Shown piece by piece: positions 35,046-44,041 of a DNA stretch of 64,000 nucleotides. Within the stretch, counting starts at the first letter, position 1, and the number at the start of each line of letters is the position of its first letter. Under the pieces are notes generated by a model. The model was not told the DNA's origin, made no database searches, and saw only the letters and a list, made by a program, of their open reading frames with translations. The position numbers and the translations under genes are program-made. The stretch is from Pontibacillus marinus BH030004 = DSM 16465 (GTDB taxonomy: Bacteria; Bacillota; Bacilli; Bacillales; BH030062), in contig NZ_KE384333.1 in assembly GCF_000425225.1 (NCBI RefSeq), forward strand, positions 1 through 64,000. The letters run 5' to 3'.

Positions 35046-36380
35046 ATGCAACAGGAAGCATCTATGACCAACAGATATTTTCAAACGGTTATTACGCTAA
35101 GTGCCTGCGTTTGGCTTGTAGTAATGAATACGACCATGTTTAATGTTGCGTTACCAAACGTATTAGAGGACTTTTCACTCTCTCCTTCATTAGGTGCTTG
35201 GGTTGTATCTGGATATTCAATTGTGCTCGCCATATTTACGATCACTTACACAAGATTGTCCGATTATTTACCGATACGAAGGCTTTTATTTATTGGGATT
35301 TCGGTTTTTGGTACAGCATCTCTGTTTGGATTTTTTACGACTAACTTTATATGGCTGATGATTGCCCGCTTAGCACAAGCTGCTGGGTCAGCTGCTATCC
35401 CAGGTCTTTCTTTTGTTTTTGCCGGGCGTTATGTTCCGATTGAAAGAAGGGGACGCGCAATGGCGTTGATCGCATCTGCATCATCTCTTGGATTCGGACT
35501 TGGCCCCGTGGTAGGCGGAGCTATCACAGATTACTTTGATTGGAATTATTTATTCATAATTACGCTGATGGTGATGCTGCTCATTCCAGTCTTAAGTCGA
35601 TTATTACCAAAAGAAGAAGTAAGCCATGGTACATTTGATATAATAGGGGCTCTGTTAACGGGGCTTACCGTAACGTCCTTCCTAATCTTCATATCAACAT
35701 TACAGTGGTATTATGCACTTGGTGGCACCCTTCTTACAGGGCTATTGTGGCTTAGAATCAATCGCATGGAGTTGCCGTTTATCCAACCGAAGCTTCTTAA
35801 AAATAAAGGGTATCGTACAATCCTTTATATGAGCTACCTTGGGTTTACAACACACTTTGCAATTTTGGTACTCATGCCTTTGATGCTCCAACATGTATTC
35901 AGTAGAAACCCTTCTATGGTTGGATTAATCATCTTCCCAGGGGCATTATTGTCTGCCGTAGCTGCGATTTATGTTGGGAGATTAATTGATCGTTACGGAA
36001 ACATCAAAATCATGCTCATGGCCCATGTGCTGCTTACAGTTTCAACATTGATTTTTTACTTCCTATCACCGATAAGCGCTTATATGATCATGTTTGGTTA
36101 CATGTTTACAAGCTTTGGTTTCTCAAGCCTGTCATCGAGCTCAACAAATGAAGTATCACGTATTTTACCAGATGAATTGATCGGTTCTGGCATTGGCTTC
36201 AAACAACTTATCCAGTTTGTTGGCTCTGCGACAGGTCCGGTTATTGCTGGAATTTTCCTCGAACTAGCTGGACGTTCCTATTCTGTAGAGTCTTTTCAGT
36301 GGACGTTTTTATTCATCACCGGATTAATGACATTATCATGTGTTATCTTTTTCATCTACTCAAGGAAACTGGCGAAGTAA
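35046..36380 (+). CDS. MFS drug transporter (DHA2/TetL-like)
   Basis: A 444-residue major facilitator protein that probably pumps drugs out in exchange for protons. It has the DHA2-type first helix CVWLVVMNTTMFNVALPNVLEDF, the loop motif RLSDYLPIRRLL, and motif C GFGLGPVVGGAITDYFDW. About 12-14 helices fit. The ATG at 35046 lies behind AAGGAGG; an open frame extends 51 codons upstream without support. Confidence 0.87.
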   Translation: MQQEASMTNRYFQTVITLSACVWLVVMNTTMFNVALPNVLEDFSLSPSLGAWVVSGYSIVLAIFTITYTRLSDYLPIRRLLFIGISVFGTASLFGFFTTNFIWLMIARLAQAAGSAAIPGLSFVFAGRYVPIERRGRAMALIASASSLGFGLGPVVGGAITDYFDWNYLFIITLMVMLLIPVLSRLLPKEEVSHGTFDIIGALLTGLTVTSFLIFISTLQWYYALGGTLLTGLLWLRINRMELPFIQPKLLKNKGYRTILYMSYLGFTTHFAILVLMPLMLQHVFSRNPSMVGLIIFPGALLSAVAAIYVGRLIDRYGNIKIMLMAHVLLTVSTLIFYFLSPISAYMIMFGYMFTSFGFSSLSSSSTNEVSRILPDELIGSGIGFKQLIQFVGSATGPVIAGIFLELAGRSYSVESFQWTFLFITGLMTLSCVIFFIYSRKLAK

Positions 36381-36384
36381 GTAG

Positions 36385-36417
36385 AACCACCTCTTTTAGG
36401 AAGAGGTGGTTCTTTTT
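36385..36417 (+). terminator. Terminator of the MFS gene
   Basis: GAACCACCTCTT pairs with AAGAGGTGGTTC, followed by TTTTTATT. Confidence 0.92.
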
Positions 36418-36452
36418 ATTACAGGATGAAATTATACAAAACAGTTAGATGA

Positions 36453-36486
36453 AAACAAGGACATTCCTATCTAGAATGTCCTTGTT
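36453..36486 (-). terminator. Terminator of the cysteine dioxygenase gene
   Basis: AACAAGGACATTC pairs with GAATGTCCTTGTT; TTTTC follows on the minus strand. Confidence 0.9.
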
Positions 36487-36489
36487 TAA

Positions 36490-37044
36490 TTATTGCCTGA
36501 ACTGAATTTCCTTTACCTTCTCTCTCAATTCTTCAGGCCACCAGGCACCACAATCATCGGATACAACACATGCAGCACAGGCTTCCAAATCATAAACCAT
36601 CATCCCTTTGATAGGCGGGGCGTAAAGATGTAACGTTACTAAACCTGAACCACCCTCATCTTTCATTTTATGTACACCTTTTTTCGGAGCGAAAAAAAGC
36701 TTTCCTTGTTGCTTTTCTTCCGAAAAAAGTTCTTGGGGTAATTGATTTTCCCTGACCTCATAAACCGTATTTTTTGTTATGCCATTTAGGACTTGAATCC
36801 AACCATACGAATTCCCATGATCATGAGGTGCACATTCTAACTGTGACCAGTTCATCACTAACAACTCAACTTCATCATTCCCATAGAGAAGCTTCCGATA
36901 ATAAGGGTTTCCGTCTGGTGATTGTAACTCTTGTTCTACCTCACCTAATGAGATGTTCATATCTTGAAGTGCTTTTTTTAATTGCTCTTTCGATGGAGAC
37001 CGTAAAGACCCTAATACATTTTCTAAGCGACTTTGTAAGCCCAT
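36490..37044 (-). CDS. Cysteine dioxygenase family cupin with cysteine-bearing tail
   Basis: A 184-residue iron cupin that would oxidise cysteine (or another thiol) to the sulfinate. The iron ligands are in PHDHGNSYGW and KKGVHKM; LHLYAPPIKGMMVYD is the typical end of the barrel. After it there is an extension with CAACVVSDDC, absent from the common Bacillus form as I remember it, which could bind metal or form a disulfide. AAAGGAGGGG precedes the ATG. It stands alone. Confidence 0.85.
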   Translation of the reverse strand: MGLQSRLENVLGSLRSPSKEQLKKALQDMNISLGEVEQELQSPDGNPYYRKLLYGNDEVELLVMNWSQLECAPHDHGNSYGWIQVLNGITKNTVYEVRENQLPQELFSEEKQQGKLFFAPKKGVHKMKDEGGSGLVTLHLYAPPIKGMMVYDLEACAACVVSDDCGAWWPEELREKVKEIQFRQ

Positions 37045-37195
37045 TTATTCCCCTCCTTTTTTCTTGTTAAAAACTAAAAGGAATCTTTTTATTTAATCCT
37101 ATGCTAGTCTTATACATACATGAAAAAGTCATGAAAATAGAAGGAAACAATAGACAAGGAAAAAGAACTAATTTAGAGAGAATGCAAAAATAAAG

Positions 37196-37555
37196 TTATG
37201 TACTCTGCTTTCTTTTTTTATAGAAAAATAATTCAAAGGCAACAATAATAAAGGCGAACCAAAATGTACCATTATTAAAAGAAAAAACTGCTTGAGGATT
37301 GGTGCCCGGCAGTACATTTAAAAGTAGAAGTAAACTAAATAAGTAAATGGAGATGTATGGGGCTTTTCTTTCATTTTTGGTGGAAGAGTTTTTTTTCATG
37401 AGCATACCAAACATAAAACTAAGTACAAGCACAACGAGGAGTACTGTCGTAGTTAGTACTTGAAAGATCCCTACAGTAGGGTAATAACTTTCTACCAGCA
37501 ACAAAGAAAGACTTGCAAGAGCGATTATCTCAAAACCATTCCTGAAGAAAAACAC
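37196..37555 (-). CDS. Small four-helix membrane protein, unknown
   Basis: Not recognised. The 119 residues give about four membrane helices in two pairs separated by a charged loop (KKNSSTKNERKAP). The start is GTG with AGGGGAG upstream. No close neighbour on this strand. Confidence 0.6.
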   Translation of the reverse strand: MFFFRNGFEIIALASLSLLLVESYYPTVGIFQVLTTTVLLVVLVLSFMFGMLMKKNSSTKNERKAPYISIYLFSLLLLLNVLPGTNPQAVFSFNNGTFWFAFIIVAFELFFYKKRKQST

Positions 37556-37630
37556 AGGCAGCTCCCCTTTTCAAAATGTAACACCTTATATTTCCATTAT
37601 AACCCATAAGAAACCTAAGCGATATGAACC

Positions 37631-38050
37631 ATGAGGATGTATATGCTGAAATTAAAAGATTTAAACTTAGCCATGGATCATAAAAAAGCGATAACTACCC
37701 ATATGGTTGAGCTAAAAAAGAAGTTGGATCAAGGTGATTTAACAGAACAAGAGGTTTTAAACAAAAGAGGCAAACTCGTCATTTTCACCCAATCAACTAT
37801 GATCGAGGGACAGGTGAATTTATTTGATCAAGAATCAAAAAAGCCCACCTTTTTCGAATATGGTTTAGAAGATTTAGAAGGTGGCTTAGATGATCTTCCA
37901 CCAGAGATGACAGCATTCAACGTATCAGGACCCATTCATATCAAACACGCCATTATTAAACCTCTGACTAACGGAGAGACAACGATGCTTGATGAAATGA
38001 TTTTATTTTCGGATCAAATTATGGGATTAGGGTTTAAAGGAATTACATAG
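37631..38050 (+). CDS. Soluble protein, function unknown
   Basis: Not recognised. The protein has 139 residues from the first ATG, or 135 from ATG 37643, which begins MLKLKDLNLAMDHKK. A helical N-terminal part (HMVELKKKLDQGDLTEQEVLNKRG) is followed by a beta-rich acidic domain. The ribosome site is weak (GAGGAT), so the start is uncertain. Confidence 0.6.
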   Translation: MRMYMLKLKDLNLAMDHKKAITTHMVELKKKLDQGDLTEQEVLNKRGKLVIFTQSTMIEGQVNLFDQESKKPTFFEYGLEDLEGGLDDLPPEMTAFNVSGPIHIKHAIIKPLTNGETTMLDEMILFSDQIMGLGFKGIT

Positions 38051-38062
38051 ATTTTTGTAAGG

Positions 38063-38096
38063 AAAAGGCGCACTTTTTTCGAAGAGTGCGCCTTTA
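38063..38096 (+). terminator. Terminator after the 37.6-kb gene
   Basis: AAAGGCGCACT pairs with AGTGCGCCTTT; the downstream T-run is short. Confidence 0.8.
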
Positions 38097-38134
38097 TTCC
38101 ATAAATGGTATCGGATTATCATAAGGTCTTCTTT

Positions 38135-38935
38135 TTATAATTGAATTTCCCATTCATCACGCATTTGCAGATATAATGCCAACAGTTCATCTTCCAGTTT
38201 ATCGCTGCCTTTTCCTTCTAGCGCGAGACCGACTTTCGGCATAAGGATAGCAGCTACATCTTTTGTAAGTTCCTTTCTTTCATGGCCCTTCACTTTCGTA
38301 ATTCGATCTGCATAGGTCTTCATTAACTCCCAATCTCTTGGAGTCATTTGTTGAAGTGTCCAATCATCTACTTCTAAATCTTCTTTCGTTACACCACGTT
38401 TTTCAATTTCTTGCTCTACTGGTGACCGCTTCTTCTTTTTCTTCTTCCCTCTCTCATGAACAACTAGTGTTCCTCCTACAATATCACCAAGTCGCTTATG
38501 CTTGGGGTGTAGGAAGATCATCAGGATACCTATAAAATAGTAAACAGGCAAGAAATCGATGATTCTAATAAGATTACGAATTAAAAGAGCTAATGCTGTT
38601 GCACTTTGACCATTTTCTTGAATGACTCGAATCCCCAGTAGTTTCTTCCCTGGCGTTTGGCCCCCCATAAACAACTCAAATAAGAAAAAGTAGCCCCAGA
38701 AAATAAAGAATAGGAGCATGATCACGATCGCCGTTACATAACTCGAAAAAGCAAAGAAAGAATTGAAAAAAACGTCCTCTGCTAAATAAAGAATTAAAAA
38801 TAGACCTACATAAATCACCGTTACAATCAAAAAGTCTATAATTTGTGCGGATGAGCGACTCCCTAACCCAGCTAATTTATATTGCAAGGAGACATGCTCT
38901 GGAGTTTTCACGTTCACTTGTTCCATACAAATCAC
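38135..38935 (-). CDS. RDD-family membrane protein
   Basis: A 267-residue protein with an RDD domain: SRSSAQIIDFLIVTVIYVGLFL, then FMGGQTPGKKLLGIRVI and NLIRIIDFLPVYY, giving about four membrane helices. A long charged cytoplasmic tail follows from a KKKKKKR run near residue 165. GTG at 38935 has GGAGAGG five bases upstream; ATG three codons later is the alternative. It is divergent from the SpoIIM-like gene; the two are commonly found beside MoxR/DUF58 genes. Confidence 0.85.
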   Translation of the reverse strand: MICMEQVNVKTPEHVSLQYKLAGLGSRSSAQIIDFLIVTVIYVGLFLILYLAEDVFFNSFFAFSSYVTAIVIMLLFFIFWGYFFLFELFMGGQTPGKKLLGIRVIQENGQSATALALLIRNLIRIIDFLPVYYFIGILMIFLHPKHKRLGDIVGGTLVVHERGKKKKKKRSPVEQEIEKRGVTKEDLEVDDWTLQQMTPRDWELMKTYADRITKVKGHERKELTKDVAAILMPKVGLALEGKGSDKLEDELLALYLQMRDEWEIQL

Positions 38936-39038
38936 TAGTTCCTCTCCAAATTCCTTTAATAGGAAATTCATTTCTTTTTTATCTATCAGTCTATATAATA
39001 GTTTTAGAATCCATTTTCCACATAAAGCAGGTGAACGA

Positions 39039-40007
39039 ATGCAGTATAAACAATTTGTCCAAAATCATCGGGAGGATTGGACGGAGTTAGAAGCACTCAT
39101 CACAAGTTTACATAAAAAGCGAGACTTATCTCCTGAAAAGCTTGAACGTTTTCAGAGTTTATACCAAAAGGTGACCCAACATTTATCTTATAGCCAGACA
39201 TATTATCCGCAAGAGGAAACAACTGGATACCTAAATGAATTAGTGGGGAAAGCGCACAATATGTTGTATCAGGATCAGGTTTCAAGTCTTCAACAGTTAA
39301 AACAGTTTTTCGGTTCTTCTTTTGTCCAATTATTTACTGAACAATGGAAAGCCGTTCTTATTGCTATGGCATTGTTTATGTTAGGTGGCATAGGAGCTTT
39401 CCTCTCCGTAATGCAAGATCCCATGCATATGTATGCCATTTTGCCTGAACAAATCGCTACGGCTATTGACCCTGAACAAATAGGAGGGGATGGTGCTGTA
39501 AACTCACCTGTTATGTCAGCCTCGATTATGTCCAACAATATCCGCGTAGCCATCCTTGCTTTTGCAAGTGGGATTACATTCGGTATTTTAACAGTGTACC
39601 TCTTAATTTATAACGGCATTATTGTAGGGGCCTTAGCCGCCTTTTTCTGGCACTATGGCAGGTCATACGATTTTTGGGCATACATTGTACCTCACGGAAT
39701 CATTGAGTTAACAGCTATCTTTATCGCAGGTGGCGCTGGTTTACTGATGGGCTACAAACTCCTTGTACCTGGTGATCGACCACGAAGCTACCAACTAAAA
39801 CAACAAGCTCTTCGTTCCGTAAAGCTATTCCTTGGAACGATTCCTTTATTCGTAATAGCTGGTATTATTGAAGGATTTATTACACCAGCCCCTATATCAT
39901 TAGAAGCAAAGTATGTATTTGCATTCACAACGTTGATTGGCTTGATTCTCTATATAACTGCCGGTAAACTCATCTATCAAAAGCGACATCAGTCACAGTT
40001 ACAATAA
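39039..40007 (+). CDS. SpoIIM-family (stage II sporulation protein M-like) membrane protein
   Basis: A 322-residue protein with an N-terminal helical cytosolic part (about 1-95), then five or six helices with the family's SNNIRVAILAFASGITFGILT and FWAYIVPHGIIELTAIFIAGGAG. It is the SpoIIM/DUF95 type found with RDD, MoxR and DUF58 genes, rather than a true SpoIIM of the engulfment complex. Its stop codon region overlaps the convergent DUF58 gene by nine bases. A 17-base stretch (39279-39295) equals the end sequence of the repeat elements. Confidence 0.85.
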   Translation: MQYKQFVQNHREDWTELEALITSLHKKRDLSPEKLERFQSLYQKVTQHLSYSQTYYPQEETTGYLNELVGKAHNMLYQDQVSSLQQLKQFFGSSFVQLFTEQWKAVLIAMALFMLGGIGAFLSVMQDPMHMYAILPEQIATAIDPEQIGGDGAVNSPVMSASIMSNNIRVAILAFASGITFGILTVYLLIYNGIIVGALAAFFWHYGRSYDFWAYIVPHGIIELTAIFIAGGAGLLMGYKLLVPGDRPRSYQLKQQALRSVKLFLGTIPLFVIAGIIEGFITPAPISLEAKYVFAFTTLIGLILYITAGKLIYQKRHQSQLQ

Positions 40008-41360
40008 TCCACGATTCATGAGATCCATATAACGACTGACGGCACTTGTTGCTAGATTCTCTTCAGGGGTTTCAATCATCTGAAGCCCTTGCTTTTCCCA
40101 CTTGGCCAGTTCTCGTTTTTTCTCCATAACCTGTTTTTGAGCCATGCTTTTGATCATGGCTTTTTTACTATCTTCTGGTTCCACCTTCGTCCATGCTTCA
40201 GTCATGTGGTCCTCAATACCAAGCATGAGAAAAACATGCTTACGACGTAATCGTTGCAAATAAAATAATGGTGCTTCCTCATATAGAAATGTACTCACAT
40301 CACTAAATAACAGAATAAAGCTTCGTTTTTTTTGAACTGTTTCAAGGTATTGCAACACATTCCCATAATTCGATTCATACGGATCAACTTGGATGTTATA
40401 GACCTCACTTATAATCTTTTTTAAATGAGGCATCCCTTTATTAGAGGGAACATAAGCTTTAACGTTTTTGGAAAAAGCCAAGAATGACACGTAATCCCCT
40501 TTTTGTAAGGCTGCGGCGGCAACAGTGAGTGCCGCTTCAAGAGCACGTTCAAGGCGATTGCGATCTTCAAGCTCTACCCCCATCATACGACCACAATCCA
40601 CAACAATCGATATGTACTTTCCGTGCTCAGGTTCATATTCATTTGTCATTAATTCCTGAAGCTTTGCGCTTTGGCGCCAATTTATCTTACGCAGATCATC
40701 CCCGACCACATAGGAACGTATTTGAGCGAACTCCCCTGATCCAATCTGACGCTTTTTCACCTGGCTCCCTTCATAAAGCAAAAACTGCTGAGCATTGTTT
40801 ATAACGTGTCGAGCTTCTGATAAATCAGGAATGACACGTACACGATCCTGAATATCCGGAGATACTTGTCTTTCCCAAAGGCCTAGCTTGGATCTATAAC
40901 GCACATAAAGCTTTGGGATACTATAGTCACCTCGAAAAGGAGCATAAGTTTGATAGGAGGCTACAGCATTGGACTCCCCTGCCACCTCTCCCACAACTGG
41001 AAAAGGGCGATCAAAGGAACATGGTAGAGCGTCCATGATTCGATATTTCATGATGTGAGGGGAGTGGTTTTCAATCATGACCTGCACATTCACCTTTTCA
41101 CCCCGTTCGATTTCATCACCTATATCACGTTGGAAGGTTAGCTCTTTTTTCTTCGGTAACCATAATAGATCAATAAAACTCATGCCTAGAATCAATACGT
41201 TACTTACGATAACAATAGACCAAGAAAGTGTCCCACCAAGCGAAAGAATGAACAGAGCCAAGGAAAACAAGGCAAAGGCTAATAGTAACCTTTGGGTGGG
41301 AAGTATCCCTCTATCTCGGAACAGGAACCGCTCCCACAATGTCTTGAATGATTTGGTCAT
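39999..41360 (-). CDS. DUF58 protein (vWA-like fold)
   Basis: A 453-residue protein with two N-terminal membrane helices (about 25-65), a beta-rich middle, and the DUF58 core GSGEFAQIRSYVVGDDLRKINWRQSAKLQELMTNEY in shape, followed by a vWA-like segment SIVVDCGRMM. DUF58 proteins work with MoxR AAA ATPases in assembling or regulating envelope complexes. Its start lies 50 bases inside the end of the MoxR gene, behind GGAGGGA, so it is translationally coupled. Confidence 0.88.
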   Translation of the reverse strand: MTKSFKTLWERFLFRDRGILPTQRLLLAFALFSLALFILSLGGTLSWSIVIVSNVLILGMSFIDLLWLPKKKELTFQRDIGDEIERGEKVNVQVMIENHSPHIMKYRIMDALPCSFDRPFPVVGEVAGESNAVASYQTYAPFRGDYSIPKLYVRYRSKLGLWERQVSPDIQDRVRVIPDLSEARHVINNAQQFLLYEGSQVKKRQIGSGEFAQIRSYVVGDDLRKINWRQSAKLQELMTNEYEPEHGKYISIVVDCGRMMGVELEDRNRLERALEAALTVAAAALQKGDYVSFLAFSKNVKAYVPSNKGMPHLKKIISEVYNIQVDPYESNYGNVLQYLETVQKKRSFILLFSDVSTFLYEEAPLFYLQRLRRKHVFLMLGIEDHMTEAWTKVEPEDSKKAMIKSMAQKQVMEKKRELAKWEKQGLQMIETPEENLATSAVSRYMDLMNRGLL

Positions 41361-42240
41361 TCGTTGCTCCCTCCATTTCCATGTGTGGGGCTAAAATAAT
41401 ACGATGGCGCAATGCTGGTAATGCTACCACCTTCACGTCATCCGGTGTTACGTAATCTCGTCCAGCCAGATAAGCCCATGCTTTGCTGACACTGGCAATA
41501 GAAATCGCAGCACGTGTGCTCGCTCCGTGTAGAACGGCATCTGTATCACGTGTTTTACGGACCATTTGCATGATGTAGTCATATACACTTTCTTGTATCG
41601 TAACTTGTTGAATCTCCTTACGTATTTCGAGAAATGCCTCAATATTCAAAGCAGGTTCTGAGTTCTCATTATGGCTACGATCTTCTATTGTTTGTTTCAC
41701 AATGTTCATCTCTTCTTCCTGAGATGGGAAATCCACATTTAGCTTAAACATAAAGCGATCTTGTTGCGCTTCAGGAAGAGGATAGGTTCCTTCAAACTCC
41801 ACAGGGTTCTGTGTTGCCACTACGAAAAATGGATTCGGTAATGTATAAGTTTCCCCTTGAATGGTGAGTTGTTTTTCCTCCATGGCTTCCAGTAATGCCG
41901 CCTGTGTCTTAGCAGGTGTTCGATTGATTTCATCTGCTAATAGTACGTTCGTGAAAATAGGGCCTTTTAGTGTATAAAAGCTTCCTTCTTTCATGTTATA
42001 GACCATACTCCCTGTTATATCACTTGGAAGGAGATCGGGTGTGAACTGGATACGGTTAAAGTTTCCTCCTAGTAATGTAGCAAGTGTACGGACCATTTGG
42101 GTTTTTCCGGTTCCTGGCACACCTTCTAATAAAACGTGCCCTCCAACTAAAATGGAGGATAATAATAAGCGAAGGTTTTTACTTTGACCCATAATGCGTT
42201 GCTCATACTTTTCTAGCAATCCATGCAATTGTTCATTCAT
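41311..42240 (-). CDS. MoxR-family AAA+ ATPase
   Basis: A 309-residue AAA ATPase of the MoxR/RavA group. Walker A is GVPGTGKT, then FTPDLLPSDITGS, Walker B LLADEINRTPAKTQAALLEAM, sensor 1 VATQNPVEFEGTYPLPEAQ with DRFMFKL, and sensor 2 GASTRAAI. MoxR proteins act as chaperones for neighbouring vWA-type proteins. It overlaps the DUF4350 gene by four bases (ATGA) and the DUF58 gene by 50. Confidence 0.92.
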   Translation of the reverse strand: MNEQLHGLLEKYEQRIMGQSKNLRLLLSSILVGGHVLLEGVPGTGKTQMVRTLATLLGGNFNRIQFTPDLLPSDITGSMVYNMKEGSFYTLKGPIFTNVLLADEINRTPAKTQAALLEAMEEKQLTIQGETYTLPNPFFVVATQNPVEFEGTYPLPEAQQDRFMFKLNVDFPSQEEEMNIVKQTIEDRSHNENSEPALNIEAFLEIRKEIQQVTIQESVYDYIMQMVRKTRDTDAVLHGASTRAAISIASVSKAWAYLAGRDYVTPDDVKVVALPALRHRIILAPHMEMEGATNDQIIQDIVGAVPVPR

Positions 42241-43370
42241 CCTTCTTGCACCTCTTTACGTATTTCATCTAGTTTTTGCGACCATATGACATAGTCCTTT
42301 TTTGACCATTGATCGGTTTGACGTACTTTGTGAAGTTCTCGTACCCATTCGCTCCACTTGTTTATTTGTTCTTTGGTTAGACGAGGTTTTATGGTCTCGA
42401 AAATATCCTCCCAACTATGTTGGATGGAGACGCCCCACTTATCACTTACAGATTGGCGTACATATTGTTCTTGAATAGATAGAGATTCGTTGTAAAAATC
42501 AGACCGCATATACCAAGCTGCTAACGCACGTAACCGTTCATCTCCAAAGCGCACTTCCGCTTCACGTGGTAAATAAACCGGACCAAAGCGCTTCCCTTTA
42601 ATCCATAAAATAAAAATCGTTAGGATGGCTAGTTGGAGTATGAATACAAGTAAGCTTTTGGGATAGACGGTGAGATATGTTGGTAGATTTTCCTGTCCAT
42701 GAACATATTCATCTATCAAAATGGATGATGCTTCGGTTTGGTTTAGTAAGTATAAAGCTAGTTCAGTATGGTCCTTTTCTAATATATTTCCATTCGTTAC
42801 CCACTCAGGCTGAAGAGAAACAATCAACTCCCCTTTTCCAAAGAAACGTTTCAAAGCCACTGTTCCTCTTTCATCAGATAACAGTTCTACATCATTCTCT
42901 TTCAGTCGAAGGCGCTTGTTCACTGGTAATTGTGCTTTAAACGTTTCTCCATGTTTATTTTCAACCTTCAACGGCCCTGAGGAGGTTTCAGCAAGCTCAA
43001 CCTTTGTATTAAAGTAGCCTACTGGATCATTTTTCAGTAGAAGAATCGTATTGCCTTGTTCCATCCAGTTTTGATAGGAGAGCATGTCTTCTTCACTAAA
43101 GCGGAAATAAGGTTCTACCATCATAAGGGTTTGTTTTTGTGAGAGATTACGTAGTTTTCTCGGTTGGCCATACCATCTTTCTACTTCGCCTTTATCCTTT
43201 TGCAAATATGTATAAAATGCTTTCACACCTGTTGGGGAAGGGGATTTTGAGAGATAGCTTTTGTATGTTTGGGGTTGATCCCCAGATAAGATAAAACCAA
43301 ATCCTACAAAAACGAATAGCGCCAAGGCGATCCACAACCAAATACGGCTTTGTTTTTTAACTTGCTCCAT
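42237..43370 (-). CDS. DUF4350 membrane protein
   Basis: A 377-residue protein with an N-terminal helix (WLWIALALFVFVGFGFIL), an extracellular domain of about 230 residues starting SKSPSPTGVKAFYTYL (DUF4350 pattern), a second helix LLVFILQLAILTIFILWIKG near 255, and a cytosolic helical tail. It is part of the MoxR/DUF58 operon; the role is unknown, perhaps the envelope target handled by MoxR. Confidence 0.85.
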   Translation of the reverse strand: MEQVKKQSRIWLWIALALFVFVGFGFILSGDQPQTYKSYLSKSPSPTGVKAFYTYLQKDKGEVERWYGQPRKLRNLSQKQTLMMVEPYFRFSEEDMLSYQNWMEQGNTILLLKNDPVGYFNTKVELAETSSGPLKVENKHGETFKAQLPVNKRLRLKENDVELLSDERGTVALKRFFGKGELIVSLQPEWVTNGNILEKDHTELALYLLNQTEASSILIDEYVHGQENLPTYLTVYPKSLLVFILQLAILTIFILWIKGKRFGPVYLPREAEVRFGDERLRALAAWYMRSDFYNESLSIQEQYVRQSVSDKWGVSIQHSWEDIFETIKPRLTKEQINKWSEWVRELHKVRQTDQWSKKDYVIWSQKLDEIRKEVQEG

Positions 43371-43389
43371 TGTGGCTCCCCCTCCTTTC

Positions 43390-44028
43390 TCAGCTGCTTT
43401 CTCTATTGGAATTTAACCATTCTAAAGCCTGTTGACGATAAGATTCATATTCTTGTTCATCTACTTCACGTTCACCATAGGTTACTTCATCAAATCGTTG
43501 GGCGAGTTCATAGAATTGAGTAGCCCAAACAAGATTTATTTTTTTTAATTCTTCATAGTAATCCCAGTTCGTTTTCCATACGCGGGCTTCGATCCATTTT
43601 TGTTGATCGAAATAAAGAAGCATAGCCAGGAAAACGTGACGAATGGCCTGTTGATAATCTCCTTTTTGCTTATACGATGAAGCTTCTTGAAGGTGTTTGT
43701 CAGAAGACCATGCTAGTTCATCTTTATGTTGAATAGGATGAGCATTGGAACGTGACGTTCGGTTAGATGCCAGATTGCGCTTAATTAGAACAACCAATAA
43801 AATCAAAATCACAATGCCCACAGCACCAAGGACATACATCGTGACATCTACAGCCTGATCTGTTATTTGAATTTGGGGAAAGAGCTTTTGAAACATTCTC
43901 AAAAGCCATTCCCCTATTTGATTCAGCAAGTATTGAAACGGATTCTCCTGTTCTTCATAATAAACCTGATATTCATCCTGCTCTAAAATTTGATCTAGCT
44001 TTTCTTTTGCTTGTTGAGCCTTGCTCAT
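43390..44028 (-). CDS. DUF4129 protein
   Basis: A 212-residue protein with one central membrane helix (VLGAVGIVILILLVVLI, about 65-85) and a C-terminal cytosolic DUF4129 domain (EASSYKQKGDYQQAIRHVFLAMLLYFD and FDEVTYGEREVDEQEYE). This domain recurs next to DUF4350 and MoxR genes. AGGTGAT precedes the ATG. It is 13 bases after the upstream membrane gene. Confidence 0.85.
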   Translation of the reverse strand: MSKAQQAKEKLDQILEQDEYQVYYEEQENPFQYLLNQIGEWLLRMFQKLFPQIQITDQAVDVTMYVLGAVGIVILILLVVLIKRNLASNRTSRSNAHPIQHKDELAWSSDKHLQEASSYKQKGDYQQAIRHVFLAMLLYFDQQKWIEARVWKTNWDYYEELKKINLVWATQFYELAQRFDEVTYGEREVDEQEYESYRQQALEWLNSNRESS

Positions 44029-44041
44029 GGATTATCACCTA

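Noticed and set aside
39999-42240. Methanol-dehydrogenase-type mox operon
   Set aside because: MoxR/DUF58 sets are widespread and no dehydrogenase gene is present.
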